A DNA stretch of 64,000 nt, taken from contig NZ_JAUSZD010000002.1 in the NCBI RefSeq assembly GCF_030817275.1, forward strand, positions 6,572,001 through 6,636,000. The letters run 5' to 3'. This DNA is from Paenibacillus sp. V4I7. GTDB lineage: Bacteria; Bacillota; Bacilli; Paenibacillales; NBRC-103111. This document shows positions 34,237 to 43,176 of this stretch, piece after piece (the stretch's first letter is position 1; the number at the start of each line of letters is the position of its first letter). The position numbers and the translations under genes were made by a program. A model generated the notes under the pieces. That model saw nothing but the letters and a program-made list of their open reading frames with translations, was not told the DNA's origin and made no database searches.

Positions 34237-34471
34237 CCTTTTCACGCTCCAATCTGAATATCTATAGGTACATTGTAGTTCTTCAAGCTAGATAGAATAA
34301 GTACTAAGTTCTTGTAGTACCTATGGTGATAGCGGCTTTTGCATGGTGGTCTTATTACATTCGCGCATACTTTAGTGATGTAAATCATCCTTACGGAACG
34401 GAAAACAACAATATCGATCAGTCGAGCCCCGCACTCACAAAGTTGAGATAAACCTCTGTATGAAGTATTCA

Positions 34472-34504
34472 AAAAAAGACACCGTCCGTATCGGACGATG
34501 TCTT
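34472..34504 (-). terminator. terminator of the ddl operon
   Basis: AGACACCGTCC (34478-34488) pairs with GGACGATGTCT (34494-34504) with one mismatch, followed on the minus strand by a T7 run. Confidence 0.85.
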
Positions 34505-34513
34505 CTATATACG

Positions 34514-34831
34514 CTATGCTTGTTCACCAAAAAACATCTCATAAGCAAGTGAGGTCTGAATCCGTGACTCTTCTTCCGTCAGACGGCGAATGAGCTCCAT
34601 CTCCACTTGCGTCACTTCATCACCTTGGAAATTAATTTCCGCGATAGAGGCAACGATTCGGACAATGGCAATTGCCTGATTCTCAGGTGTGTAAGCAATG
34701 ACCTTCTGACCGGTCGGGAAGACGCGGAAGCCGCTCTTCACCATTTTGCCGCGGCCGTACTCTAGTAGCTCATACAGCTCCTGTGCGGACTTAAACTTAC
34801 AGACTGAATTGAACTCTGTTTGAAATCCCAT
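34514..34831 (-). CDS. small hypothetical protein, possibly DUF2584-like
   Basis: A 105-residue soluble protein following ddl with only 6 nt between. The start MGFQTEFNSV and the stretch KSGFRVFPTGQKV resemble the DUF2584 pattern, but I hold this loosely. The ATG at 34831 is preferred over 34837 because GTGGAG at the end of ddl then has 8-9 nt spacing. Coupling to ddl suggests co-expression; function is unknown. Confidence 0.6.
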   Translation of the reverse strand: MGFQTEFNSVCKFKSAQELYELLEYGRGKMVKSGFRVFPTGQKVIAYTPENQAIAIVRIVASIAEINFQGDEVTQVEMELIRRLTEEESRIQTSLAYEMFFGEQA

Positions 34832-34837
34832 ATGCAT

Positions 34838-35986
34838 CTACTCCACATCAAAAGAATATTGGATATTCTGCTTCGCTGTATGCCGTTCGATAGCGAGACG
34901 AATAAGATCGTCGAGCAGCTCTTTGTAGGGTTTACCTGTTTCTTTCCATAGCAGCGGGTACATACTGAATGGTGTAAAGCCTGGCATTGTATTGATTTCA
35001 TTGATATAGATCTTATGATCGGTTTTGCCTAAGAAAAAATCAACACGCGATAAGCCGCTGCCATCCACTGCAAGGAATGCTTGAAGCGCCAGCTGTCTGA
35101 TCTGTTCGGACGTTTCTTCGGGGATGTCCGCAGGTATAACCATTGCTGATTTGCCATCCATATATTTTGCTTTGTAATCGTAAAATTCGTTCGAGGACAC
35201 GATTTCACCAGCAACAGAAGCAATAGGTTCATCATTGCCCAAAACGGCTACTTCAATCTCGCGGGCATCGATATTCTCTTCAATAATAACTTTGCGATCA
35301 TATTGGAAAGCGAAATTGACCGCTTTAATTAATTCTTCTTGATTTCTTGCTTTGGAAATACCAACACTGGAGCCAAGATTAGCCGGCTTCACGAAGCATG
35401 GATATCCGATAGCCGTTTCAAGTTCTATCAAGTGATATGCACGGTTCTTTTCCCACTCGGTACGAGTGAAATGGCGGAAAACACACTGTGGAAGCCCTTC
35501 TTGTGCAAATACCTTTTTCATCATGACTTTATCCATCCCGACAGCAGATGCAAGCACGCCTGCGCCTACGTATGGAATGTTCGCCATTTCAAGTAATCCT
35601 TGAATGGTCCCATCTTCGCCGAAAGTACCATGTAACAGCGGGAAAATAACGTCTAAGCCTGTGTCCTTCGTGCCAGCTGTATTCGTTGCAGCTATGGCTA
35701 CATCGCCCTTTGTCTGAATGGCCCCAAATATGGGTGCCAAAGCATTGGAAGCAGGTGCGGCTGCAGCGGTTTCTCCACTGCTAAAAGTCAATACTTCCTT
35801 AGATTCAGCCGGACCTAATAGGGGGGCACCGCTTCTCCATTCACCTTTTTTGGATATATAAAACGGTGTGATCTCATATTTATTGAAGTCCACAGCTTTC
35901 ATAACCGCCAAAGCTGTTTGCAGGGACACGTCATGTTCTCCGGATTTCCCCCCATAAATTAGTCCAATTCGTATTTTGCGGCTCAT
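34838..35986 (-). CDS. ddl: D-alanine--D-alanine ligase
   Basis: A 382-residue ATP-grasp ligase producing D-Ala-D-Ala for peptidoglycan. The N terminus has IGLIYGGKSGEHDVS, and the middle has LLHGTFGEDGTIQGLLEM, the GSSVGISKA glycine loop and EENIDAREIEVAV. The C terminus has EINTMPGFTPFSMYP. GGAGGT precedes the ATG. Length is at the upper end for Ddl because of an insertion near residues 65-95, an Ala/Gly/Thr-rich stretch. A D-Ala-D-Lac preference cannot be judged by eye. Confidence 0.95.
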   Translation of the reverse strand: MSRKIRIGLIYGGKSGEHDVSLQTALAVMKAVDFNKYEITPFYISKKGEWRSGAPLLGPAESKEVLTFSSGETAAAAPASNALAPIFGAIQTKGDVAIAATNTAGTKDTGLDVIFPLLHGTFGEDGTIQGLLEMANIPYVGAGVLASAVGMDKVMMKKVFAQEGLPQCVFRHFTRTEWEKNRAYHLIELETAIGYPCFVKPANLGSSVGISKARNQEELIKAVNFAFQYDRKVIIEENIDAREIEVAVLGNDEPIASVAGEIVSSNEFYDYKAKYMDGKSAMVIPADIPEETSEQIRQLALQAFLAVDGSGLSRVDFFLGKTDHKIYINEINTMPGFTPFSMYPLLWKETGKPYKELLDDLIRLAIERHTAKQNIQYSFDVE

Positions 35987-36024
35987 TACGTACCTCCGTT
36001 TAGTATTTGCGTTTACGCTTCCTA

Positions 36025-37044
36025 TTACATTACATCAGCAACCCGAACGAAAGCGTACTTCGTTCTCTCTGTCCAAGCAGGTGAATCCTTATAAGCCCAA
36101 TAGCGATTACGGCTATTATATGTATGCGCATTGACCAGCGGCATCCCGTTGGCATCTTTGCCTATCACAATCGTATTGTGCTGATAGCGGCCATCGCCAT
36201 CCCAGTCGTAGCTAATTGCATCTCCCGGTTGAAGCTCTCGCGGATCATCTACCGCACGACCTTGCAGACCTTTGCGGCTATGTGATAGGAATGATTGAAG
36301 ACTGTTGGCAACAGCCCAACTAAAGCTCCAAAGCTCTTGATTGCCTTTTTTGCCAGCATACCACCAGCCCAAATCCCTTTTCCCAGTATAGTCCATAGGA
36401 GCCCCGCCTGCAAAGAGGCACTGCGATACAAAATTCGTACAATCGACTTCAAATTCCTCGTATTTGGGATTCGGGGTTTGCCACCAAGTTTCTGCATAAT
36501 GGACCGCTTTGGCGCGATTATAAATGATTTTGCGAGGAGCTGATTCCTGAGCACCGCTGTTGAGTATACTATGATTGATATAAGGAAGTGAGGGCGCTCT
36601 GCGGAGCCCATCCACAAAACCTTCATGGTCAGGCAAAAAGACGCCTCGCTGCTTGCTCGGAAGCGACTTTTCTCCATGGAGAGGTTCTGTGTACCGGACC
36701 TGCCAGCGGTTCGCTGTACTATCTATGAACACACGTTCAGGTTCAATACGTTCCTCAAGATGATCGATGGACCCAATCCGATAGTTTAGAAACCGATGTA
36801 ATTGGATATCCGCGATAATCACTTGAGGTGATTCTTTGACACCAGTAAGACGCAGCTTTGTTTCTCCACGCAGCAATTTAGCATCACGGTCACGGTAACT
36901 GTTCAGGAGCCTACGTACCTTGACATCCTGTTTCCGTACATAAGCGCTGTCTGAGACATAAGCTTCCAAAGGTGCAGCAGAGCCATCGATCTCTGCCTGG
37001 TTCTTAGCGTGAACGTAGTTATAGAGCGCTGTTTTCCAGGACAT
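36025..37044 (-). CDS. protein with putative amidase domain (Amidase_6-like)
   Basis: A 339-residue protein. The N-terminal half is unassigned, and the C-terminal half (about 185-335) looks like the amidase_6 / CHAP-related fold, with YAETWWQTPNPKYEEFEVDCTNFVSQCLFAGG holding the likely catalytic Cys and a later NTIVIG/VNAHT stretch holding His (motif split here: YNRAKAVHYAETWW, then VDCTNFVSQC). No signal peptide is seen. The ATG at 37044 has GGAGG 8 nt upstream, while the open frame reaches 37092. It is divergent from aconitase. Proteins of this type are common in Paenibacillus; the substrate is unknown. Confidence 0.78.
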   Translation of the reverse strand: MSWKTALYNYVHAKNQAEIDGSAAPLEAYVSDSAYVRKQDVKVRRLLNSYRDRDAKLLRGETKLRLTGVKESPQVIIADIQLHRFLNYRIGSIDHLEERIEPERVFIDSTANRWQVRYTEPLHGEKSLPSKQRGVFLPDHEGFVDGLRRAPSLPYINHSILNSGAQESAPRKIIYNRAKAVHYAETWWQTPNPKYEEFEVDCTNFVSQCLFAGGAPMDYTGKRDLGWWYAGKKGNQELWSFSWAVANSLQSFLSHSRKGLQGRAVDDPRELQPGDAISYDWDGDGRYQHNTIVIGKDANGMPLVNAHTYNSRNRYWAYKDSPAWTERTKYAFVRVADVM

Positions 37045-37131
37045 CTTGGTATCCTCCTTAGGACGAGCCCGAATTGCTTTGAATTGATTCAATATATGAC
37101 ATTTTGACGGTAAAAATGATTGAAATTAATC

Positions 37132-37160
37132 TTTACTCATACACAGCGAAACGCTATACT
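37132..37160 (+). promoter_or_regulatory. aconitase promoter
   Basis: TTTACT (37132-37137), a 17-nt spacer, and TATACT (37155-37160), close to the sigma-A consensus. Transcription would start near 37167. Confidence 0.7.
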
Positions 37161-37186
37161 TGATGTAGAGGGATTAATGAAATTGA

Positions 37187-37203
37187 GTTTCACTAGATGA
37201 AAC
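37187..37203. promoter_or_regulatory. palindromic operator in the aconitase leader
   Basis: GTTTCACTAGATGAAAC, with 6-bp arms, lies about 20-36 nt downstream of the predicted transcript start. It matches 16 of 17 bases of the palindrome at 42810-42826 next to the IclR-family regulator gene. Confidence 0.65.
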
Positions 37204-37236
37204 CAATGGATAACATATTTTGAGGAGGAATTACCC

Positions 37237-39954
37237 ATGTCCAACAAGGACTCTTTTTCTGTGCGTAAGCAGTTAACTGTGGGAACGAAATCGTTCCAGT
37301 ATTACAGTCTTCCTGACTTTGAAAATCAAGGCCACGGAACTGTTAGCAATCTGCCTGTCTCCATTCGCGTTTTGCTCGAAGCCGCTATTCGTCAATTCGA
37401 CGGTCGTGCCATCACAAGTGAACATGTTAAACAAATCGCTGGTTGGGCTGAAGGCCGCGATGAAAACAAAGAAATTCCTTTCATTCCTGCTCGTATCGTT
37501 CTTCAGGATTTCACAGGCGTACCCGTCGTTGTTGACCTTGCGGCAATGCGTGCGACGATGGCTCGTGAAGGCGGAGATCCAAAACGGATCAACCCACTCG
37601 TTCCTGTAGACCTTGTTATTGACCACTCTGTTATGGTCGATGCTTTCGGATCCCCGGATGCACTTGACTACAACATTAACCTAGAGTTCGAAAGAAACGA
37701 AGAGCGTTACCGTTTCCTACGTTGGGCACAAACGGCATTCGACAACTTCCGTGCTGTTCCACCTTCAACAGGTATCGTTCACCAAGTTAACTTGGAGTAC
37801 CTGGCTTCCGTAGCAGCTACGAAAACGATCGATGGCGAAACTGTTGTTTACCCTGATTCCCTCGTAGGTACAGATTCCCACACGACAATGATCAACGGAC
37901 TTGGTGTTGTAGGTTGGGGCGTAGGCGGTATTGAAGCTGAGGCTGGTATGCTTGGACAACCGCTTTACTTCGTAGCTCCGGACGTTGTTGGTTTCAAATT
38001 AACAGGCCACTTGGCAGAAGGCGCCACAGCAACTGACTTGGCTCTGACTGTTACACAAATTTTGCGTAAAAAAGGCGTTGTTGGTAAATTTGTTGAATTC
38101 TTCGGTCCTGGTCTAAGCAACATTTCTTTGGCTGACCGTGCAACTGTAGCGAACATGGCTCCTGAGTATGGCGCAACAATCGGTTTCTTCCCAGTCGACA
38201 ACGAAACGTTGAACTACCTGAGAAGTACAGGTCGTGACGCAGATCAAATCGCACTCGTAGAAGCTTACTACAAAGCACAAGGCATGTTCCGTACAGACAG
38301 CACACCAGATCCTCAGTTCACTGATATCATTGAACTTGATCTTGGCGCTGTAGTACCAAGCTTAGCTGGTCCTAAACGTCCGCAAGACCGTGTCGAGCTT
38401 ACGAACATGAAGGAGTCTTTCAACTCCATCATCCGTACACCTATCGACAAAGGCGGCTATGGCCTTACCGATGAGAAAATCGAAGAAGTCGTTGATGTTG
38501 TTTATCCAAACGGCGAAACTGTCACAATGGGTACAGGCGCAGTTGTCATCGCGGCGATTACTTCCTGTACAAACACATCCAACCCAAGCGTTATGTTAGG
38601 TGCCGGACTTGTGGCGAAAAAAGCGGTAGCTCGCGGTTTGAGAAAACCAGCTTTCGTTAAGAGCTCATTGACACCAGGTTCCCTGGTTGTTACCGAGTAC
38701 TTGATTAAAGCAGGCTTGCTTGAGCCTCTAGAAGCACTTGGCTTCCACGTTGCAGGCTACGGCTGCGCAACTTGTATTGGTAACTCTGGTCCGCTTCCAG
38801 AAGAAGTAAGCAAGGCCATCATCGATAACGATATGACTGTGGCTGCCGTTATTTCCGGTAACCGTAACTTCGAAGGCCGCGTACATGCTCAAGTGAAAGC
38901 AAATTACCTGGGATCACCTCCGCTTGTTGTTGCCTATGCACTTGCAGGAACAGTGAACATTGATTTGGCTAACGATCCAATCGGCTACGACCATAGCAAT
39001 CAACCTGTCTACCTCAAAGATATTTGGCCTACAAACCAAGAGATTCAAGAAGCTCTTGACATAGCAATGAGCGCTGACATGTTCCGTGATAAATACAGCA
39101 ACGTATTCCGTGCGAATGAGCGTTTCAACCAAATCGCAATTCCAGAAGGCGACCTGTACGAGTTCGACAACAAATCCACATACATTCAAGAGCCTCCGTT
39201 CTTCACGGATCTGGGTACGGTTCTGGATGATATCGCAGATATTCGCAATGCCAAAACATTAGCACTCTTGGAAGATTCCGTTACAACGGATCATATCTCC
39301 CCTGCCGGTAACATCAAAGTTGACAGCCCTGGAGGCCAATACCTGATTAACCATGGTGTGAAAAAAGAAGACTTCAACTCCTACGGTTCCCGTCGTGGTA
39401 ACCACGAAGTGATGATGCGTGGAACGTTCGCGAACATCCGTATTCGTAACCAAGTGGCACCAGGAACAGAAGGCGGCGTAACAACTTACCTGCCAACTGG
39501 CGAAGTTGAATCCATCTACGATGCTTCTATGAAGTATCAAGCTGAAGGCCAAAACCTCGTAGTTATCGCGGGTAAAGAGTACGGAACTGGAAGCTCCCGT
39601 GACTGGGCGGCAAAAGGTACATTCCTACTTGGCGTTAAAGCCGTAATCGCGGAAAGCTTCGAGCGTATTCACCGCAGTAACCTTGTTGGTATGGGTGTTC
39701 TTCCACTTCAATTCCTTGAAGGAAATGGTTGGAAAACACTAGGTATCACAGGTCGCGAAACATTCGATATCACTGGTTTGAGCAACGATGTACAACCAGG
39801 TTCCACTGTAAAAGTAACAGCTACTCGTGAAGATGGTACAACTTTCGAGTTCAATGTACTTGTGCGTCTGGACAGCATGGTTGACGTAGATTACTACCGT
39901 AATGGTGGTATCCTGCAAACCGTTCTTCGTCAAATCATTTCTGAGAAAAACTAA
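37237..39954 (+). CDS. acnA: aconitate hydratase
   Basis: A 905-residue AcnA-type aconitase (citB in Bacillus usage) interconverting citrate and isocitrate. The 4Fe-4S ligands are the Cys in [11 protein letters not shown] near residue 443 and the two in [13 protein letters not shown] near residue 509. The swivelling C-terminal domain has [17 protein letters not shown] is 8 nt before the ATG. The enzyme family can also bind RNA when the cluster is lost. Regulation: a sigma-A promoter and a palindrome in the leader that matches a site at an IclR-family gene 5 kb away. It is monocistronic with its own terminator. Confidence 0.96.
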   Translation: MSNKDSFSVRKQLTVGTKSFQYYSLPDFENQGHGTVSNLPVSIRVLLEAAIRQFDGRAITSEHVKQIAGWAEGRDENKEIPFIPARIVLQDFTGVPVVVDLAAMRATMAREGGDPKRINPLVPVDLVIDHSVMVDAFGSPDALDYNINLEFERNEERYRFLRWAQTAFDNFRAVPPSTGIVHQVNLEYLASVAATKTIDGETVVYPDSLVGTDSHTTMINGLGVVGWGVGGIEAEAGMLGQPLYFVAPDVVGFKLTGHLAEGATATDLALTVTQILRKKGVVGKFVEFFGPGLSNISLADRATVANMAPEYGATIGFFPVDNETLNYLRSTGRDADQIALVEAYYKAQGMFRTDSTPDPQFTDIIELDLGAVVPSLAGPKRPQDRVELTNMKESFNSIIRTPIDKGGYGLTDEKIEEVVDVVYPNGETVTMGTGAVVIAAITSCTNTSNPSVMLGAGLVAKKAVARGLRKPAFVKSSLTPGSLVVTEYLIKAGLLEPLEALGFHVAGYGCATCIGNSGPLPEEVSKAIIDNDMTVAAVISGNRNFEGRVHAQVKANYLGSPPLVVAYALAGTVNIDLANDPIGYDHSNQPVYLKDIWPTNQEIQEALDIAMSADMFRDKYSNVFRANERFNQIAIPEGDLYEFDNKSTYIQEPPFFTDLGTVLDDIADIRNAKTLALLEDSVTTDHISPAGNIKVDSPGGQYLINHGVKKEDFNSYGSRRGNHEVMMRGTFANIRIRNQVAPGTEGGVTTYLPTGEVESIYDASMKYQAEGQNLVVIAGKEYGTGSSRDWAAKGTFLLGVKAVIAESFERIHRSNLVGMGVLPLQFLEGNGWKTLGITGRETFDITGLSNDVQPGSTVKVTATREDGTTFEFNVLVRLDSMVDVDYYRNGGILQTVLRQIISEKN

Positions 39955-39996
39955 TACAGCATACAGCAAACACACACAAAACGCATTGCACACAGC

Positions 39997-40040
39997 AAAA
40001 GTCCGGGATTGCCTTATTGGCGGTCTCGGGCTTTTTATTT
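39997..40040 (+). terminator. terminator of aconitase
   Basis: AAAAGTCCGGGATTGCC (39997-40013) pairs with GGCGGTCTCGGGCTTTT (40019-40035), with mismatches, followed by T residues. Confidence 0.8.
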
Positions 40041-40139
40041 TTTACAAAAGATCAAATCAGCAAGTAATTTGAACCATATTTACAACCTAAATTCCCTTAG
40101 AGCACCAAGCGTTTGGTGTGGATTACCAAAAACTGCGGG

Positions 40140-40168
40140 TTGAGCCTCCCCTCCTCGGCACCTATACT
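40140..40168 (+). promoter_or_regulatory. sleB promoter
   Basis: TTGAGC (40140-40145), a 17-nt spacer and TATACT (40163-40168). A sigma-G-type reading is also possible. An inverted repeat CACCAA-GCGT-TTGGTG lies just upstream (40103-40118). Confidence 0.5.
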
Positions 40169-40192
40169 AATAGAACGAAAGGGGAGATGAAG

Positions 40193-40849
40193 ATGAAGTT
40201 GATAAAAAAACTCGTCCTTGTCGTGCTGTTAGCTTCAATGGGTCTAGGTTTTACCGTAAGCGAATGGAGCCAGCCGGCTTCTGCAGCAGGTACTTTGAAG
40301 CAAGGCAGTCAAAACGGTGATGTCTGGGACGCTCAGTTCCGACTCGAGACTTTAGGCTACTATCAACAAAATGCGGATGGCAGATATGGTCCGATTACAG
40401 CCGCTGCTGTTCGCAATTTTCAATATAATTATGGTCTAACCGTTGACGGCATCATTGGAGCGAACACATGGGAGGCTTTACGTAACTATTCGGTGAATCA
40501 AGCTGAATTGGATATGTTGGCGAAGGTGATTTACAGCGAGGCTCGCGGTGAATCCTATGAGGGACAAGTTGCCGTTGGGGCCGTTGTCATGAATCGTCTA
40601 CAATCGAGTAAGTTCCCGACTACCATTCAAGGCATTATATTTGAGCCTGGGGCTTTTACCGCCGTTAGTGACGGCCAATACTGGTTGAAGCCCGATAAGA
40701 CAGCCTACATGGCAGCGCAGGATGCTGTTCGGGGCTGGGATCCTACTAGGGGTTCCATCTATTATTTTAATCCTGATACAGCGACGAGCGCTTGGATTTG
40801 GTCACGTCCGCAGACTGTGCGGATTGGGAGTCATATTTTTGCGAAGTAA
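40193..40849 (+). CDS. sleB: SleB spore cortex-lytic enzyme / cell wall hydrolase
   Basis: A 218-residue exported protein. A signal peptide ends near the ASAA site (about residues 26-29). A peptidoglycan-binding type 1 domain (about 35-95) is followed by a hydrolase_2 domain whose catalytic Glu lies in VIYSEARGES. SleB is a lytic transglycosylase that degrades spore cortex muramic-delta-lactam peptidoglycan during germination. Length is shorter than Bacillus SleB (about 300) because the linker is short. Among in-frame ATGs, 40193 is preferred, being 6 nt from GGGGAG. No ypeB follows, which is atypical for the main sleB locus, so a paralogue is possible. Confidence 0.88.
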   Translation: MKLIKKLVLVVLLASMGLGFTVSEWSQPASAAGTLKQGSQNGDVWDAQFRLETLGYYQQNADGRYGPITAAAVRNFQYNYGLTVDGIIGANTWEALRNYSVNQAELDMLAKVIYSEARGESYEGQVAVGAVVMNRLQSSKFPTTIQGIIFEPGAFTAVSDGQYWLKPDKTAYMAAQDAVRGWDPTRGSIYYFNPDTATSAWIWSRPQTVRIGSHIFAK

Positions 40850-40885
40850 TTAAAGAAGAAAAAGATGTATGAGAAGCAAACACAA

Positions 40886-40937
40886 ACACCTCTACCGAAA
40901 CCGCTCCATGTGAGCGACCTCGTGTAGAGGTGTTTTT
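40886..40937 (+). terminator. terminator of sleB, also a relative of the intergenic element
   Basis: ACACCTCTAC (40886-40895) pairs perfectly with GTAGAGGTGT (40924-40933), followed by T residues. The 28-nt loop contains GAGCGACCTCG, and the CTCTA...GAGCGACC portion aligns with the start of the element at 19881-19999. Confidence 0.7.
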
Positions 40938-41001
40938 ACATAGATGTAAAATGTACATCAATTTCGCTTTAAATGTGGGGGTTAGATCAAGAGTTACAAG
41001 A

Positions 41002-41907
41002 TCAGTCGCTGCCTGATTTAGTTGACTCCTCATACCAAGGATTCAAATGAACCAGCACCTCATCCACATCACTATGCGCTTCTTTGATCTTTTGTTTAAT
41101 AAGGCGGCTAATGTCATGGCCTTCTTGGATGGTTAATTCACCCGAAACAGCAAGTCTGGCGTCCACTAGTATGTAATGACCGTGTTCACGGGCTCGTAGG
41201 CGATCGATTCGTTTGACCTCTGGTACAGTTCGGATCAATGCCGCGTATTGTTCAATGTACGCCGTACTTACACTGCGCTCCATAAGAATGTCGAAAGACT
41301 CGCTGCCCATTTCGTACGCCAATTTCAGCACTAAAAACGAGACAATGATACCAGCCACGGGGTCTCCATAAGCCAATATATTATAGTCGTAGTGATCCCC
41401 GATTAAAGCCAAACCTATGCCAATCGAAGCCGCAATGGAAGCATATACATCGGCCAAATGGTCATAAGCAGTGGCAATTAATCCTTTGCTATTGACCCTA
41501 TTGCCGATACGTTTCGTGTAGACATAAAGAATCTGCTTCCAAACTAGCGAGATGATCGCCGCGATAAATGCAATAATATGCGCCTCTCCCGCTGGCTCAA
41601 ATAAAGCATGAATAGAGTGGTAGCCCATGTAAATGGCTGCTCCACCTAAAATGATAGCGACAATGAAGGCTCCTAGTACCTCAGCTTTGCCATGCCCGTA
41701 AGGATGATCCACATCCGCTGGTTTGGAGGAAACGCGCATCGAGCTATAAGCAGTTGCAGTCGCAATGACATCTCCCGCGTTATGGATGCCGTCGGCGATA
41801 AGCACTTGGCTTTTGAAATTGAGGCCGACGATGATTTTGATGGCGGTCAGTACGATATTACTGGCAAGACTGATCCAGATCGCCAGCATCGAGGCTGTCT
41901 TATTCAT
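41002..41907 (-). CDS. cation diffusion facilitator (CDF) metal exporter
   Basis: A 301-residue CDF protein with six membrane helices and a cytoplasmic C-terminal domain. Metal-site motifs are ADGIHNAGD in helix 2 and AYDHLADVYAS in helix 5. The C-terminal domain includes REHGHYILVDARLAV. Metal preference (Zn, Fe or Mn) cannot be fixed; the pattern resembles manganese/iron-type members such as MneP. The ATG at 41907 has GGGAG at 9 nt, and the preceding GTG is rejected. Monocistronic. Confidence 0.88.
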   Translation of the reverse strand: MNKTASMLAIWISLASNIVLTAIKIIVGLNFKSQVLIADGIHNAGDVIATATAYSSMRVSSKPADVDHPYGHGKAEVLGAFIVAIILGGAAIYMGYHSIHALFEPAGEAHIIAFIAAIISLVWKQILYVYTKRIGNRVNSKGLIATAYDHLADVYASIAASIGIGLALIGDHYDYNILAYGDPVAGIIVSFLVLKLAYEMGSESFDILMERSVSTAYIEQYAALIRTVPEVKRIDRLRAREHGHYILVDARLAVSGELTIQEGHDISRLIKQKIKEAHSDVDEVLVHLNPWYEESTKSGSD

Positions 41908-42034
41908 CACTTGCCACTCCCTTTCCCTCTTCTAGTATGACCTCCTAGAAGCAAAGCATCCGTCATCCTGACGACGGATGACGAGTAGGGCCGCGGCTTC
42001 GCGCCAGCACGAAGCCGCCTAAAAGGACGATGCG

Positions 42035-42778
42035 CTAGCGCAGCATCGTTCCCATACGCCGCGCCGCCTCCACAATGAGCGGCGCCTGCTCTTGCATCAG
42101 CTCCAGCGTGAGCCTGTTCGCTGGACCCGAGACCGCGAGGGCGGCGACGAGCCGGCCACCGCGGTCCAGAACTGGTGCGGACACAGCCGCCGCACCGGGT
42201 TCGCGCTCTTCGACGCTCGTGGCGAAGCCAGCGCGTCGGGTGTCGCTGAGCTGCTGCAGGAATGCAGTCTGATCTAGCCCTGTCGGCCAATCGGCCGAGG
42301 CTAGAAGCTGCTCCTGCAGCCCTGGCTCAGCGAAGGCGACGAGCACCTTGCTCGAGGCGCCGACGTATAAGGGCATTCGTGCCCCGACTGGGGCAACGCG
42401 GCGAATGGCGTGGTTGCTCTGTACGGCTTGGACGCGTACGCGCACCAGTCCGTCCTGCACGTACAGCGAGATCGTCTCGCCGAGTTGATCGCGCAGCTGT
42501 TCCATTTCCGGCAGCAGAATGATGCCGGGGTCTCCCTCTTTGGAGAGGTTAGCGGACAACTCCCATAGCCGATAACCGAGTCTGTATTTTTCCGTCGAGC
42601 CATCTCGCATGATGAAGCCTTTGCCTTCTAGGGATGCCAGAAGGCGGTGCACCGTGCTTTTGTGAAGCTGGGCACGACTTGCTATTTCGGTCAGCGTCAA
42701 TTCCGACGCCCCTGTAAAACAAAGCAAAATATCTAAAGCACGCTCTACAGCACGCACCGTCAGCTTGCCATCTTCCAT
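42035..42778 (-). CDS. IclR-family transcriptional regulator
   Basis: A 247-residue regulator. The N-terminal winged HTH (residues 8-65) has LTLTEIASRAQLHKSTVHRLLASLEGKGF, characteristic of IclR (shown here as two parts: LTEIASRAQ and KSTVHRLLASLE). The GAF-like effector domain (80-245) includes VGARMPLYVGASSKVLVAF and RAGFATSVEE. Effectors of this family are usually small carboxylates. The C-terminal half is very GC-rich, unlike the N-terminal third. It sits behind a TTTACG-N17-TATACT promoter with a palindrome just downstream and three 35-bp repeats just upstream. The same palindrome in the aconitase leader makes that gene a candidate target. Confidence 0.9.
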   Translation of the reverse strand: MEDGKLTVRAVERALDILLCFTGASELTLTEIASRAQLHKSTVHRLLASLEGKGFIMRDGSTEKYRLGYRLWELSANLSKEGDPGIILLPEMEQLRDQLGETISLYVQDGLVRVRVQAVQSNHAIRRVAPVGARMPLYVGASSKVLVAFAEPGLQEQLLASADWPTGLDQTAFLQQLSDTRRAGFATSVEEREPGAAAVSAPVLDRGGRLVAALAVSGPANRLTLELMQEQAPLIVEAARRMGTMLR

Positions 42779-42809
42779 CGCTTTACACCACTTTCATCCG
42801 TGTGAAAAA

Positions 42810-42826
42810 GTTTCACTATATGAAAC
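42810..42826. promoter_or_regulatory. IclR autoregulatory palindrome (candidate)
   Basis: GTTTCACTATATGAAAC lies about 13 bp downstream of the -10 element of the iclR-type gene. Arms GTTTCA and TGAAAC are perfect inverted repeats, the form expected for IclR-family sites. Confidence 0.65.
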
Positions 42827-42838
42827 TCAGTTATATTT

Positions 42839-42867
42839 AGTATAACGAAACTCTTTTAACCCGTAAA
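42839..42867 (-). promoter_or_regulatory. promoter of the IclR-family gene
   Basis: On the minus strand TTTACG (42862-42867), a 17-nt spacer, then TATACT (42839-42844). Same architecture as the aconitase promoter. Confidence 0.6.
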
Positions 42868-42970
42868 GGAGAGACTTTGGTCTTGACCAAAGATCCCTAT
42901 AAGGAGAGACTTTGGTCTTGACCAAAGATCCCTATAAGGAGAGACTTTGGTCTTGACCAAAGATCCCTAT
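42866..42970. repeat. three exact tandem 35-bp repeats, each with a perfect inverted repeat
   Basis: Units at 42866-42900, 42901-42935 and 42936-42970 are identical. Each holds CTTTGGTC-TT-GACCAAAG (42875-42892, 42910-42927, 42945-42962), an 8-bp perfect inverted repeat. The first unit touches the -35 element of the IclR-family gene. The array lies between that gene and the divergent alpha/beta hydrolase. Confidence 0.95.
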
Positions 42971-43176
42971 ATATAGTCAAACATCTGTTTTCTCATTGTT
43001 ACAGGACGATTACAAAGGGCTTACAATTAGCGCAATCTCATTGACTTGTAAGCGCATACAGAATAATATTAAGTTAATAGAATACTTATCTGAATATTTA
43101 AATAATTTATTCTCCCTTTAACCTCTAACCCGCAGAAGCATAATCTCACTAATTTTAATGGAGGGAGGGTACTACG

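Noticed and set aside
33911-34252. 113-codon ORF overlapping the small membrane protein
   Set aside because: The alternative frame at 33919-34236 has regular hydrophobic helices and a better start.
42866-42970. CRISPR array
   Set aside because: The 35-bp repeats are directly adjacent with no spacers and no cas genes are present.
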